Notes under the pieces: model-generated | Seen by the model: only the letters and a program-made list of their open reading frames with translations | Databases searched by the model: none | What the model was told of the DNA's origin: nothing | NCBI GenBank assembly: GCA_020633415.1 | Contig: JACKDQ010000014.1 | Location: forward strand, 1 to 64,000 | Direction of reading: 5' to 3' | Source: Deltaproteobacteria bacterium | Lineage (GTDB): Bacteria; Myxococcota_A; Polyangia; GCA-2747355 | Length of the DNA stretch: 64,000 nucleotides | Shown: positions 35,455 to 45,400 of the stretch, in pieces | Position numbering within the stretch: position 1 is the first letter of the stretch | Layout of the letters: each line of letters starts with the position of its first letter | Program-made: the position numbers and the translations under genes

Positions 35455-35991
35455 ATGACGGACGAGGCGAAGGGGCCCTACCGCAACGCTGTGTGTACGG
35501 CCTGCGGGCGAGCCAATGCCGACCTGCTTTGTAACATCTGTCGCCGACCGATATGTGTCGACTGCAACCGTCTACGCAACCGCCGCGTCGACGTCGCGCG
35601 ACATCAGCTGCTAGCCAGCCAGATGATCTCGCCGAGAAGGCGTGTCGATCCTCCCGCACAGGGCCCGTTGGCCTGGATGCGTGAACTCGCCGCGGAAATC
35701 GATCGCTCGCTGATCGACCGACGCGGGCGGCGTTTTCGCACCACGGCAACACGACTCAAACGCGAGCTTAACCCGGTCGCGCCCTGCAGCGATCATTGCT
35801 ATGCCCAAGCCTCGAGCGACATGCAGCACCACCGCTATGCGCGCTACTTCGGGCAGGGCTGCAAGATTTGCGGCGGACGGAGCTTAATCCCCTGTCCGGA
35901 CTGTACGGGCGGTTTGTCGCCGAAAAGCCCGACTCACCGCTGCGCCACGTGTCGCGATCGCGGGGTGGTTCGCTGCCCAAACCTGCTGTAG
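35455..35991 (+). CDS. Small zinc-finger protein with DnaJ-like Cys-rich tail
   Basis: 178 aa. The N-terminus has a zinc-binding cluster (CTACGRANADLLCNICRRPIC, C-x2-C pairs). The C-terminus has three CxxCxGG-like units, GCKICGGRS, IPCPDCTGG and CATCRDRG, similar to the Cys-rich zinc domain of DnaJ. The middle is a basic helix. It follows the mglA repeat array on the same strand and could be part of the mglBA transcript. Function not recognised. Confidence 0.75.
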   Translation: MTDEAKGPYRNAVCTACGRANADLLCNICRRPICVDCNRLRNRRVDVARHQLLASQMISPRRRVDPPAQGPLAWMRELAAEIDRSLIDRRGRRFRTTATRLKRELNPVAPCSDHCYAQASSDMQHHRYARYFGQGCKICGGRSLIPCPDCTGGLSPKSPTHRCATCRDRGVVRCPNLL

Positions 35992-36040
35992 GGCGCCGGG
36001 TGCGCTATGATAGAGCTTCGACAAGCCAAGGGGAGAAGCG

Positions 36041-36271
36041 ATGGCTGACAGTCAATATCGTGGTGTGGTCCGACACAGCGACATCGCCGGCGGTGCGTGG
36101 ACGCTGGTCACCGACGCTGGCGTGGTTTATCAGCTCGACGGCGGAGACGCCAAATTGAAGACCGACGGCATCCGCGTGGTGGTCGATGGCGAAATCGCCG
36201 ATGGCCAGATGGGGATCGCCATGGTCGGTGACATCTTGCGGGTCAAGTCCTACAAAGTCGTCGACGCGTGA
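36041..36271 (+). CDS. Small beta-rich protein of unknown function
   Basis: 76 aa. AGGGGAGAAGCG precedes ATG 36041. The chain is a series of short beta strands (GAWTLVTDAGVVYQLDGG, KTDGIRVVVDGEIA, IAMVGDILRVKSYKVV), like an OB-type small barrel. The last codons overlap the GTG of the TPR gene by 4 bp, so both are translated together. I do not recognise the family. Confidence 0.72.
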   Translation: MADSQYRGVVRHSDIAGGAWTLVTDAGVVYQLDGGDAKLKTDGIRVVVDGEIADGQMGIAMVGDILRVKSYKVVDA

Positions 36272-37092
36272 CCGAAGATACCGCCGCATCGCGCAGCGCC
36301 GCACTCGGCAATCAGACCGCTATGCGCTTGGTGTTCTGGCCCAAGCGCCTGCTTTTTTTCGCCGTGTTCGTGGTCTGCACAGTGCTGCTCAGCCGCGCAG
36401 AGCTTGGCCTTGGGCGAACGCTGGCGATCACCATCGCTTGCCTGTTCTTGCTCGACAGTGCATTGCGCCCGCTGATCCAACGGCAGCTGCGACGACTCGA
36501 TCGCGAGCTGCTGATCGCGCTGCAGCAAGGGGCCGACGAGCGGCTACGCCAGCGCTACCGAAGCTATCGCTTCTTGCGACTGGTTGGCCCCAAACACGAG
36601 CTGCTCGAGCGCCGGGGGCGGATCGAGAAACAGCTCGGCGCAGTCCAAGCGGCGATCGAGGCTTACCTCGTCGCGCTCGACGAAGCGCCGCGGCGCGACG
36701 TGCCAGAGCTAGCACGCAAGCTAGCGGACCTGCTTTACGAGTCGCAGCGCTACGAAGCCGCCGAACGCTACTACCGTATCTCTCAAGACGATAGCCACGC
36801 CAACGCGGGGGTCAGGGCGCGCATCGCTCGCTTGGTGATCGAACGCGGAGGCGATCCGCGCGAAGCTGAGCTGTTTCTCAGGCAAGCGATCCACCTAGCC
36901 GACGACGCAAAGCGCGCGGCGGTCTTTCGCTGTCAGCTGATTCCGCTGCTCGCCGAGCGCAACGCGGCCGCTGAGGCAGCGCACGAGCTTGCGCTGGTCG
37001 AGCAGGTCCTGGCTAATTCAGCGGATAGCGACGATCTCCAGCCACTCTATCAGCAGACCAAACAGAGCCTATCAGCGTCCCGAGGCGGATGA
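36268..37092 (+). CDS. Membrane-anchored TPR protein
   Basis: 274 aa, start GTG 36268 overlapping the previous stop. Residues about 22-45 and 50-70 form two membrane helices (FFAVFVVCTVLLS and TLAITIACLFLL). The remaining 200 residues are helical pairs of TPR type (AIEAYLVALDEAPRRDVPEL, YEAAERYYRISQDD), a cytoplasmic protein-binding solenoid. It ends about 30 bp before a convergent lipoprotein gene. Partner unknown. Confidence 0.75.
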   Translation: MTEDTAASRSAALGNQTAMRLVFWPKRLLFFAVFVVCTVLLSRAELGLGRTLAITIACLFLLDSALRPLIQRQLRRLDRELLIALQQGADERLRQRYRSYRFLRLVGPKHELLERRGRIEKQLGAVQAAIEAYLVALDEAPRRDVPELARKLADLLYESQRYEAAERYYRISQDDSHANAGVRARIARLVIERGGDPREAELFLRQAIHLADDAKRAAVFRCQLIPLLAERNAAAEAAHELALVEQVLANSADSDDLQPLYQQTKQSLSASRGG

Positions 37093-37121
37093 CGTGCAAA
37101 CCTAGCGGCGGGGTAGTCGTC

Positions 37122-38597
37122 CTAGTCGGTGATATCGAAAACGCCGGCCGGCTGCAGCTGGTGCTGGGGCGGGCAGGAGTTGCCTTTGGCCAGATCGGGG
37201 GTGAAGAGCCAATCGGTCATCACCGCCTGGCCCAGGTCGTAGGTTTCACCGCAAACCGTGTGACCGGTCAAGTAGGCGATACGGGCCAAGCGCGTGATCT
37301 GACGATACCACGCGCCGTATTCCCCGGGATGAATGTGGCCGGTCATCGCCAGGCTTTTCGATTCGCTGGTCGATACTTCCTCGTGCACGTTCACGCCAAA
37401 GGCGAGCGAGAAGTTCACCGTTGCGCCGAAGGTTGCCCAGGTGTTGTGGGGCGCGAGGATGCCCAGCGGAGCGACCGGTACGTGCGCGTTGACGTTCCAG
37501 TTTAGGTTGACCGAGCGCGACCTACTGAAATGGGTCGACTCGGTGTAAGAGACATCGACGCCGATCGGCCCACCGGGAATGCAGTCGCTGACTTTCTCCG
37601 GCTCGAAGCGTTCGGCAATGCGAACTTTGTTGTCCCAAACCGCCTGCACGACATCGTGGACTTTGATCTCGAGGGTTAATGAAGCGCTGCGACCACTTCC
37701 ATCGACTGCCGACACGGCGACCGATACCGGCATACCACTCGACTTCTCGGGGGGCTTTTTGGTTTTAATGTTCAGCGTCCCCTGACCGAGAATGTCCTGC
37801 TTGGCCTTGACCAAGAACGAGCGCTCGCCGCCATCAGCTACCGTCGAACGCGTACCGCTCTCGACGACATCCTCGACGACCAGCGAACCCTCTTTGGGCA
37901 GCTTCTCAAACGGATCGAACGTGCCGTTGCCTTCCATGATGTCCCACTGGCTGCGGTCGAAGGTCCAGCGAAACGTCATCGGCGCCGCACGGGTACCTTC
38001 GCGAAGGCCGAGCGCGCGAACCGTGAAACCCATCGGCACTTCGCCGAGCGTCTTGGTGACCATGTTGCCGCAGCCAGCACCGACCGGGTAGATCGCTTCA
38101 GCGATCAGCGAGGGTTTCACCTCGACTTCGATCGAGAGCGGATCGGAGATCAACGTCGCGTTGGCCGCCGACTGATCGTTCATTTGGTTGAGCACGCTAA
38201 CCGATCCGACAAAACGGCCGAGCTTGTCGCCGGTCGGCACAAAAACCACGTTGGGTCCGAACTTCCAGCGCAACTTGCCTTCATTGATCTGGCTGGCCTG
38301 AACCTGGTAGTCCACCGCGTGCGGGACGCCATCCTCATCGGTAAAGGTCCCGACAAAGTGCAGCACGGTGTGTCCATGTTGCGCGGGAATGAAGCCATCG
38401 CCGATCAACGTCATCGTATCGCCCACCGACATCCGGCTGGGTGAGGCGGCCATCAACGAGGGCGTGGTGTTTTGGAACTTAGGCTGATCCGGGTCACGCT
38501 TGTCGGTCGACGGATCGAAACCGTCCTGAGCACAGCCTGTGCCGAGCGCGACCAGCGTAAGCCAAAGCGAAAAGTAGGAAATCCGACGGGTGATCAT
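37122..38597 (-). CDS. Large lipoprotein with IPT/TIG-like domain
   Basis: 491 aa from ATG 38597; ATG 38621 or 38633 are also in frame. The signal MITRRISYFSLWLTLVALGTGC carries a lipobox. Residues about 35-115 look like an IPT/TIG immunoglobulin-like domain (SPSRMSVGDTMTLIGDGF). The rest is beta-rich, ending in a Cys-containing tail (GETYDLGQ, GNSCPPQH). No enzymatic motif is seen. A surface structural or adhesion role is inferred. It has its own upstream hairpin-rich intergenic region. Confidence 0.75.
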   Translation of the reverse strand: MITRRISYFSLWLTLVALGTGCAQDGFDPSTDKRDPDQPKFQNTTPSLMAASPSRMSVGDTMTLIGDGFIPAQHGHTVLHFVGTFTDEDGVPHAVDYQVQASQINEGKLRWKFGPNVVFVPTGDKLGRFVGSVSVLNQMNDQSAANATLISDPLSIEVEVKPSLIAEAIYPVGAGCGNMVTKTLGEVPMGFTVRALGLREGTRAAPMTFRWTFDRSQWDIMEGNGTFDPFEKLPKEGSLVVEDVVESGTRSTVADGGERSFLVKAKQDILGQGTLNIKTKKPPEKSSGMPVSVAVSAVDGSGRSASLTLEIKVHDVVQAVWDNKVRIAERFEPEKVSDCIPGGPIGVDVSYTESTHFSRSRSVNLNWNVNAHVPVAPLGILAPHNTWATFGATVNFSLAFGVNVHEEVSTSESKSLAMTGHIHPGEYGAWYRQITRLARIAYLTGHTVCGETYDLGQAVMTDWLFTPDLAKGNSCPPQHQLQPAGVFDITD

Positions 38598-39192
38598 GGC
38601 GCTCTGTAGAGCAAGGCCCATGCCCAACTCCACCAGCGCGCTCAGCGGGGGCGCTGTTCCGTGTTTTTCTTTTTAAATTAAACACTTGACGATCTTGCGG
38701 GCGCTCAATTGGCGGCGATTTGGCGACGCGATCGGCGAAGAATTGGGGTGTCGACGGTGCCGAGGCTGGCGAGAGAAAAAGCCACGGGCAGACCTAGTGG
38801 CCACCATGACCACTAGGCCTGCCCTCGGGGAGGCCACACACACAGCCTCCATAAAGCACGCCGAGTGCCAAAAGCAAAGCAACACAAAAACAAAAAGTTA
38901 CAGCCACGCGGGCCCAGTAGGCCCTCCGTTATTCGAACAGCGCGCGTACACACCGAGCGCCACCTGGCAACTGACGGGCGTTACTGCCCAGTGCCCGCGT
39001 TCAAGCGCCCGAAATAGCGGACGATTACCTAGGCTGGACAGCCAAGCCTGCGGCCGTGCTCGGTCAGCGGCCAGCGGGGCGGCTGATTCTCGCCGCGCAA
39101 CAACTTCCCTAAGGGGTCGGCAGTAAATACCGACGCCAGTATGATACCGACGGCGGGCGTGACCAACCGTTGCGCCGTGACAGGGGAAACTG
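38598..39192. other. Intergenic region with strong hairpins
   Basis: 595 bp without a convincing gene. It holds a 14-of-15-bp stem with 9-base loop at 38786-38824 and weaker hairpins around GGGCCCAGTAGGCCC and AGGCTGGACAGCCAAGCCT. The region is followed by a SDR gene on the plus strand. It may carry promoters for both flanking genes or an RNA, but I cannot name one. Confidence 0.5.
38786..38824. repeat. Imperfect inverted repeat (14 of 15 paired, 9-base loop)
   Basis: Arms GGGCAGACCTAGTGG and CCACTAGGCCTGCCC face each other across CCACCATGA, with a single A/C mismatch. There is no T-run, so it is not a typical terminator. It could be an operator for a large dimer or an RNA hairpin. Confidence 0.8.
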
Positions 39193-39942
39193 ATGTCGAC
39201 AGAGGATGGTTCGCTGGTCCGCAAAAAGACGGTACTGATCACCGGAGCCACGGGAAAACTCGCTGCGGCGATCATCCCGATGCTCGCCGAGCAAGGCTGG
39301 AACCTGGCGCTGTGCGGCCGGCGAGCCGAGCCACTCGAGCGATCGCGCGCCGAGCTGCGGGGCGAAAGCGTCGCTGCCTGTTTTGTTGCGGATTTGGCCG
39401 ACAACAGCGCAACCGAGGAGTTGGTCGACGCGGTGCTCAGCCGCTTCGGTCGCATCGACGCGCTGATCCACGCCGCGGGAAGCTATCGCCGAGAGCCGCT
39501 GTTGGAGCAAGCGATTGCCGATTGGCACGGCCAGTTCGCCGACAATCTGCACAGCTTGTATTACTTGGCACGCGCGGTGGCACCGACGATGAAAGCCGCC
39601 GGATGGGGGCGGATCGTCAGCTTCGGCCTGGTCAACGCCGAGCGCCTCGCGGCGCAGCCGATGATCACCGCCCACAGCATCGCCAAGACAGGTGTGCTGA
39701 TCCTGACCCGAACATTGGCACAACAGCTCGGTCCGTTCGGCATCACGGCAAACGTCATCTCGCCCGGCTATCTCGAGCACGCGACGCAAGCGGGCGAAGC
39801 AGCGCAGCTGCTCAAGCGGATTCCCAGCGGTCGACTGGGACGCGGCGACGACATCTGCGGGGTCTTGGCGCTGTTACTCTCCGAACGGGCCGACTACATC
39901 AACGGCGCCAACGTCACGATCAGCGGCGGCTGGGGTCTGTAG
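39193..39942 (+). CDS. SDR-family oxidoreductase with altered catalytic Tyr
   Basis: 249 aa, the usual classical-SDR length. The nucleotide-binding ITGATGKLAAA lacks the last Gly of TGxxxGxG. Other SDR blocks are HAAGSYRR (NNAG type), VSFGLV with Ser143, and the C-terminal ISPGYLEHAT and INGANVTISGGWG. At the catalytic YxxxK the sequence reads HSIAK, with His161 in place of Tyr and Lys165 kept. It may use a changed mechanism or be non-catalytic. It is alone on the plus strand. Confidence 0.85.
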   Translation: MSTEDGSLVRKKTVLITGATGKLAAAIIPMLAEQGWNLALCGRRAEPLERSRAELRGESVAACFVADLADNSATEELVDAVLSRFGRIDALIHAAGSYRREPLLEQAIADWHGQFADNLHSLYYLARAVAPTMKAAGWGRIVSFGLVNAERLAAQPMITAHSIAKTGVLILTRTLAQQLGPFGITANVISPGYLEHATQAGEAAQLLKRIPSGRLGRGDDICGVLALLLSERADYINGANVTISGGWGL

Positions 39943-40016
39943 AAAAGTATCCTACATGTAGTCAAACCATCCACACTGTGCTACGATGTGAGAGACTGCA
40001 GCGCCGGTGGTGAATC

Positions 40017-40499
40017 TTGCAGGCCCTCGCAAGAACAAACCTAAAACAAAGCCAAGCGTTACATCGCGCCCAGCGCGTGTATGCCACGGCTGAAGTCGAG
40101 CGCCTGCGGACGCCTCCGGTGGTGTTTGAGGCGAGCGTCGCGCGCGCCGTTCCAACGTCACCGGCTCAGATTGACGGCGCGGCGGCTGCCGAATGTCCCC
40201 GCCGCGGCTACTTTGACCGGCTGATCGCCCTCAGACGGCTGGCACGACTCGAGCGCCACCCGCTGTGGGACAGCATTGTCGCCAACGTCCACCGTAGCCA
40301 CGTCGGCGCGGCACAGCAGTTCGCCGAAAGCTATCGCCTACGCCACGGCGCGACATTGGGCGCGGCGTACCGCAAACTGCTCCGCCTGGCGCTCGAAGAG
40401 CCGGCACTGGCGGTCGCCTGGCGGCCCACCTTGCGCAGTCTGATCCGGCTGCTCGGTGGCTTCAACAGCGCTGAAATGCTGTACGCCATCGAGGCCTAG
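40017..40499 (+). CDS. Hypothetical protein, Arg/Leu-rich
   Basis: 160 aa with a TTG start (an in-frame stop lies just upstream at 40011). The sequence is Ala/Arg/Leu-rich and helical (YFDRLIALRRLARLERHPLWD, LGAAYRKLLRLALEEPAL), and ends in a short hydrophobic GGFNSAEMLYAIEA. No family is recognised. The reading frame and start are less certain than for its neighbours. Confidence 0.45.
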   Translation: MQALARTNLKQSQALHRAQRVYATAEVERLRTPPVVFEASVARAVPTSPAQIDGAAAAECPRRGYFDRLIALRRLARLERHPLWDSIVANVHRSHVGAAQQFAESYRLRHGATLGAAYRKLLRLALEEPALAVAWRPTLRSLIRLLGGFNSAEMLYAIEA

Positions 40500-40647
40500 C
40501 TGCCGATTTTCGGCCGTTTCAGCGATGAAAAGTCACGTCATATTGCCGGGAATCGCCTGAGCTGGCGATAATGGCCCCTTGCCGCGTGGCGGTCAGAGGG
40601 CTAGGCTTCTCAAACGCGGACGAAGGGTCCAGCGGAGTTATGTTCAG

Positions 40648-41181
40648 ATGATCAAGTCGACGATCAAGAAGATCCAGGACGGAGTAGCGATGACCCGAGA
40701 TAAAGTCGCAGAGATCGCAGCATCGGTCGGCGCCCCAGCCGGCGTCGCCTCGGCGATTCGTGGCGAAAAACAGGACGATGACGAGCGCTGGGCCAATGCC
40801 CGCGCGGTACAATCGCCCGACGGGCTCGAGGTCAACCCGCAAGCGACGGCAACCCCGGCGGCGGCGACCCCAGCGGCGGCAGCGGCAGCGACGATTGCCG
40901 GCTCCACCGATGAAGAAGAGGCGCTGCGCAAGCGTGTCGAGCAAGTGCTCGAAGAGATGGTCAACCCGGTGATCGCCAGCCACGGCGGGTTCATTAGCCT
41001 GGTCGGCGTCAAGGGCCGCAAGATCTACGTCGAAATGGGCGGCGGCTGCCAAGGTTGCTCAGCCTCGCGCATGACGCTCAAGGCCGGCGTCGAGCGAATG
41101 ATCTGCGAAGAAATTCCCGAGGTCGAAGAGGTGATCGACGAGACCGATCACGCCGGCGGAGCCAACCCGTACTTCGCCTAG
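40648..41181 (+). CDS. NifU C-terminal-domain protein (Fe-S scaffold-like)
   Basis: 177 aa. ATG 40648 is preceded by GCGGAG at good spacing. The N-terminal half has a charged segment and an Ala/Pro/Thr-rich linker. Residues about 100-165 form the NifU-C/Nfu domain: LEEMVNPVIASHGGFISLVGV and GGCQGCSASRMTLKAGVE, whose CxxC pair (QGC) binds or transfers an Fe-S cluster. Likely role in Fe-S cluster delivery in the cytoplasm. Convergent with serB. Confidence 0.88.
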   Translation: MIKSTIKKIQDGVAMTRDKVAEIAASVGAPAGVASAIRGEKQDDDERWANARAVQSPDGLEVNPQATATPAAATPAAAAAATIAGSTDEEEALRKRVEQVLEEMVNPVIASHGGFISLVGVKGRKIYVEMGGGCQGCSASRMTLKAGVERMICEEIPEVEEVIDETDHAGGANPYFA

Positions 41182-41206
41182 GGGCGGCGCGAGCGAACGC
41201 GACGAA

Positions 41207-42463
41207 CTAGAGTTCGCGGTCGGAGAGCCAGCGCAGCTCGCGCTGAGTGAAGCCCATCAGATAGAGCAACGCATCGAGCCCGACATGGTGGTTGACACTC
41301 ATATCAGCCACCTGTTGCAGCTTGGGCTTCGCGCGGTAGGCGATACCAAGACCCGCTGTTTGCAGCATCAGCATGTCGTTCGCGCCGTCGCCCACCGCAA
41401 CGGTCTGCTCCAGTCGTAGCTGATAGACCTTGGCCATGTCGCGCAGTAACTGAGCCTTGCGCTGAGGATCGACGATCGTGCCGCGAACGCGTCCCGTAAG
41501 GCGACCGTCTTGCACCTCAAGCTCGTTGGCAAAGGTGAAATCAAGTTCGTAGCGACTCTTGAGGGTATCGACAAAGAAGTCGAAGCCACCACTGACCAAG
41601 CCCACCTTGAAACCGAGGCTCTTGAGCGTGGCAGCCAAAAGCTCGGCACCGGGAGTGGTTTCGATCGTTGCCGCCAACTTCTGCGCGCGCTCGAGCGATA
41701 GTCCCTCGAGCAGTGCAACACGCTCGGTCAGCGCCTGACTAAAGTCGAGCTCGCCAGCCATCGTCCGCTGGGTAATCGCCGCTACCTGCTCTTTGCAGCC
41801 GACCAACTCGGCAAGCTCATCGATCAACTCTCCCTGCACAAAGGTCGAATCGACGTCGAGACAAACCAAGCGCTTGCTGCGGCGGTAGATGTCGTCCTTT
41901 TGCACGGCGACATCGATATCATGGGTGCGGCCAACCGAGAGGATTTCCCCGCGCAGCGTAGCCAACTCATCGTCGGTGATTCGCCGCTCGCCAGGAAGCC
42001 CGACAAACAGCTCCAGGCCATCGAGCCGATCATCGCTGATCGTTCGAATGTCGAGGATGTTCATCTCGCGCTTAGCGAAGAACTGTGTGACATGTGACAA
42101 TGCCGCACCCGTCTGTAGCTCGCCAAGCATCGTCACGCAGAGCACGAGCCTACACGCGCGATCAGCGCCGACGGGCACCGATTGCTGATAGGTTCGCACG
42201 TCGAGGCGCAAACCCATCTCCGAGACGGCGAGCAAGATGCGGTGCAACGCGTTGGATGAGGGCGGTATCGAAACGATCGCCGAGAGCATCAAAAAGCCAT
42301 TGAGCACAGATTGGCCGATCGAGACCAGCGTGGCGCGCTCCTCGGCGATGATGCTGGTCAGCATTGAGGTTACGCCGGGACGATCGGGTCCGGCGATCTG
42401 CAGTACGATCGACTCTCCCGTCGCTATGCGTCGCTGACCTGGGATCTCTGTCGTGGTTTTCAT
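41207..42463 (-). CDS. serB: Phosphoserine phosphatase SerB with ACT domains
   Basis: 418 aa from ATG 42463; the frame upstream is not coding-like. Two ACT-type regulatory domains cover about residues 17-95 and 105-185. The HAD phosphatase domain follows, with the nucleophile D203 in CLDVDST, the SGGFD motif II and VGDGANDMLML motif III/IV. It converts phosphoserine to serine, the last step of serine synthesis, usually under serine feedback. It lies just downstream of the nSTAND gene on the same strand, with only 13 bp between them. Confidence 0.93.
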   Translation of the reverse strand: MKTTTEIPGQRRIATGESIVLQIAGPDRPGVTSMLTSIIAEERATLVSIGQSVLNGFLMLSAIVSIPPSSNALHRILLAVSEMGLRLDVRTYQQSVPVGADRACRLVLCVTMLGELQTGAALSHVTQFFAKREMNILDIRTISDDRLDGLELFVGLPGERRITDDELATLRGEILSVGRTHDIDVAVQKDDIYRRSKRLVCLDVDSTFVQGELIDELAELVGCKEQVAAITQRTMAGELDFSQALTERVALLEGLSLERAQKLAATIETTPGAELLAATLKSLGFKVGLVSGGFDFFVDTLKSRYELDFTFANELEVQDGRLTGRVRGTIVDPQRKAQLLRDMAKVYQLRLEQTVAVGDGANDMLMLQTAGLGIAYRAKPKLQQVADMSVNHHVGLDALLYLMGFTQRELRWLSDREL

Positions 42464-42476
42464 CTGTAGCCTCGCG

Positions 42477-45400
42477 TTACCAGCCGTATAACCAAGCGGC
42501 AACTTGATTGGGGTGCTCGATAACCGCCAACCCGTCGGCGAGTCGCAGCGCAGCCAGCGCAACGATCGACGGATTGGCCGAAGACGACGGCGTCCGCACC
42601 TGCGAACGCTGTTGAAGCGATAGCGCTAACATCATCACGCGCCGCACGAGCGCATTGCGATCGGCGGAAAGCAACTGTTGCACCAACACATCCCGCTGAC
42701 CAACGCGCGCGAGGTGGCGTGCCAACCCAAGCTGAGCGATCATCCGCGCGTCGTAGGCCACATCAGCGCAGCCCGCGATCAAGAGGCTGACCGCTCGCGG
42801 TTCCGCGGCCGTCAACCGGCCGAGTGCCTGATAAGACAGCGCGCGGCGACGCTCGCTTGGCGCACGAACACCCGCCGACAGCGCATCGACCGCCGCCTTT
42901 GCGTGCCCGGTGAAGTTACCCAGCGCAATAATCGCACGATCGGCGACCAGGCCGTTGTCACGCTCAACGAGCGCGGTGAGCAACGCGATTCGCTGTGCAG
43001 CCGATGGCGTGACAGCCTCGGCGAGCGCCTCGACCGCAGCAATGCGCACGCGCTGCTCGTCATCGATCAGCGCCGAGCGGATAATGCCAAGCGCAGCGCT
43101 CTCCGATCCGCGTCCCATGCTCCGCAGCAACGGGCGCAACGCGGCGGCACGAATCTTTGCGCTGCTATGGGCAACAGCCGCATGGAGCGGTTTGCGCAAG
43201 CCGATCGACGCGGCAGCCTCCAAGGCACGCGCAGCCAACGTCGGACGCTCGACGATCAGCGCCTTCAGCGCTTCGGAAACCGACGGCTCGCTGGCGTTTC
43301 GGCCAAACTTTTTCCCCACGTCGACCAACGCGTCAAGGGCCGCGGCGATCACCGGGGTACGCTTGTCGCGCAACAAGCGCCCGAGCTGGCGTGCAGTCTG
43401 CTTGGCATCTTCGCCAGTGATCTCGATCAGGCGCGCGACGCGACGTCGCACCCGCGCGTCATTGTCGTCGACAAGACGTGCGACGATCGAAAACACGGCG
43501 CTCGCGGCAGCCGGTCGCTCAGCCCCCTTAGTCGCTGATCGTGGCAGCCGACGAAGCAACTCGTCGAGCAACGCCAAGCGCACGTCGCCGCGTTCGTCAC
43601 GCAGGTAGCCGCGCAGCAAGCGCAGGTACCCGTTAACGCTGAGGGCCACCGCTGCTGCCGCTCCCGCACCGAGCAAGCGCAGCTCCGGATTGCTCTCACT
43701 CGTCGCCCGGTCAGAGAGCCAAACCCCAACGCGGTGGTGGCGACGAGCTATGGTCGGCGCGCAGCGTAACGCTTGCTTGCGCAACTTTAGCGAGTTGGTC
43801 TGCCAAATCGCTGAGAAGACCGCCATCGTTCCATACCCCGAAAGGCGAACGTCGCGCTCGCAAAGCGCAACCAACGCACTACGCCCATTGTCGAGCCGCT
43901 CTTTGATCCGGACGATGGTCTTACGTAGCCCAGCATTGCCGTTGGATAGCAGCGCAGAAATCGCCGCATCGCGCACCTCGGCCGACCGATCGCGGGCCAA
44001 GCGCTCGAGCGAATCGATGCGGTCTTTGCTGGGAATTCCTCGCGATTCGCTCAACGCCAGCGCCGCCGTCTGCCGAGCGGCGATCGCCAGCGGCCCTTGG
44101 CCTTGCTGTTTGCTCAGCTCGACGATCGCTTGATTGAACGCTTCGTCGTTGTCGCCGAGGCGTGCGCGCAGGCGCAACGCAGCGATCTGCATCCGTCGGT
44201 CCTGCGAGCTAGAGAAGCGCCCGGCAAGCTGTCGCAAAGCATCGCGCTCGACACCGTTTTCCAGTGACAGAACGCGCTCGAGCAGCGGCAAATCCGCCGC
44301 ACCGCGAACCGAGGGCAGCAAAATATTGGCCAGCGCCTTGCTGTGGCTGGCGACCAGTTCAGCGCGCAGCTCAGAGAGCCTGCGCGTTAGACCGGGGTCG
44401 ATCGTCCGTCCACCGGCGAGCAACTGGTAGACCTCCGTCGGCAGAATCTTCGCAGCTCGCGCCAACTTGGCTTCGATCGCCCGCTGTACCGATGCTTCGC
44501 GTTCACCGAGGGGCACGACGGTCAACGCGTAGCGCGTATCGATATCGAACAGGGCGACCAAAGCGAGACGCCGGATGCCGGCGTCTTTGTCAGCAGCAAC
44601 CGCTTCAGCGAGGATCGGCAACGCGGCTTTACCTAAGCGTCGGGCCTGCTCGACGGCGTACCGCCGAACTGCCAGTCGAGGATCTTTGAGGCATCTGCGC
44701 AGCGCGATATGACTCACCGGCCGATCCGGCGCCAGGGCTACCAACAACTGTGCCGCCTGCAGACGCGTTTTTTCGTCGGCAAGTGATCGCTCCAGCGTCC
44801 TAATGCCCGATTCGTCACCGATCAACGCGGTCCAAGCCGCGCCACGCAAACCCGGCAATGCGCGAAATAGCTGGCGCAGCAAACTGTCCGCGCTGCGGGT
44901 GGTCATTAACGCCCTATTCCGTATCTGCTGCTCGAGCCGAGCTGGCAACGAAGACAGCGACAGACCGCTGTCGACGCGCAGTCGTCCGCCCCCAACGAGC
45001 GTCGTCGCGTTTCCATGGAGGCCAGGGCGACCACTGCGCACGACGACGCGCTCTACGCCGGGTACACCTGGTGCGCGATCGACATGCTGAGAGAGCCGGA
45101 TCATCAGCAGGCCGACAATCAGCGTAGCGACCGCCAACGATCCGCAGGCGATCAGCCCCAAGCGCCACAAGCGACGGCTGCGGCGAACCAGCCCGTCTTC
45201 CTCGGGTGTCAGAGCTGTTCCCAAGGCTTTGCGCACCGCCGAGAGCTCGACCGGTGTCAGCGGCCGACGGCGGTGAATCGCCGAACGCAACGACAAACTG
45301 GCCTGGCGTCGACTACGGCGGATCGCCGCGCAACCTTGTTGGACCGGCACGCGCAGGAACGGATGGACGAGCCGGTATGCCACCGCATCCTTGGCGCCCG

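Noticed and set aside
36186..36794. 202-codon frame overlapping the small beta protein and the TPR gene
   Set aside because: Arg/Ala/Pro-rich out-of-frame shadow of the TPR gene, which has membrane helices and a coupled start.
38900..38950. tRNA or tmRNA-like T-loop (TTCGAAC)
   Set aside because: No acceptor or anticodon stem can be folded around it.
38686..39126. 146-codon frame in the intergenic gap
   Set aside because: Low-complexity, no start signal, and it crosses the strong inverted repeat.
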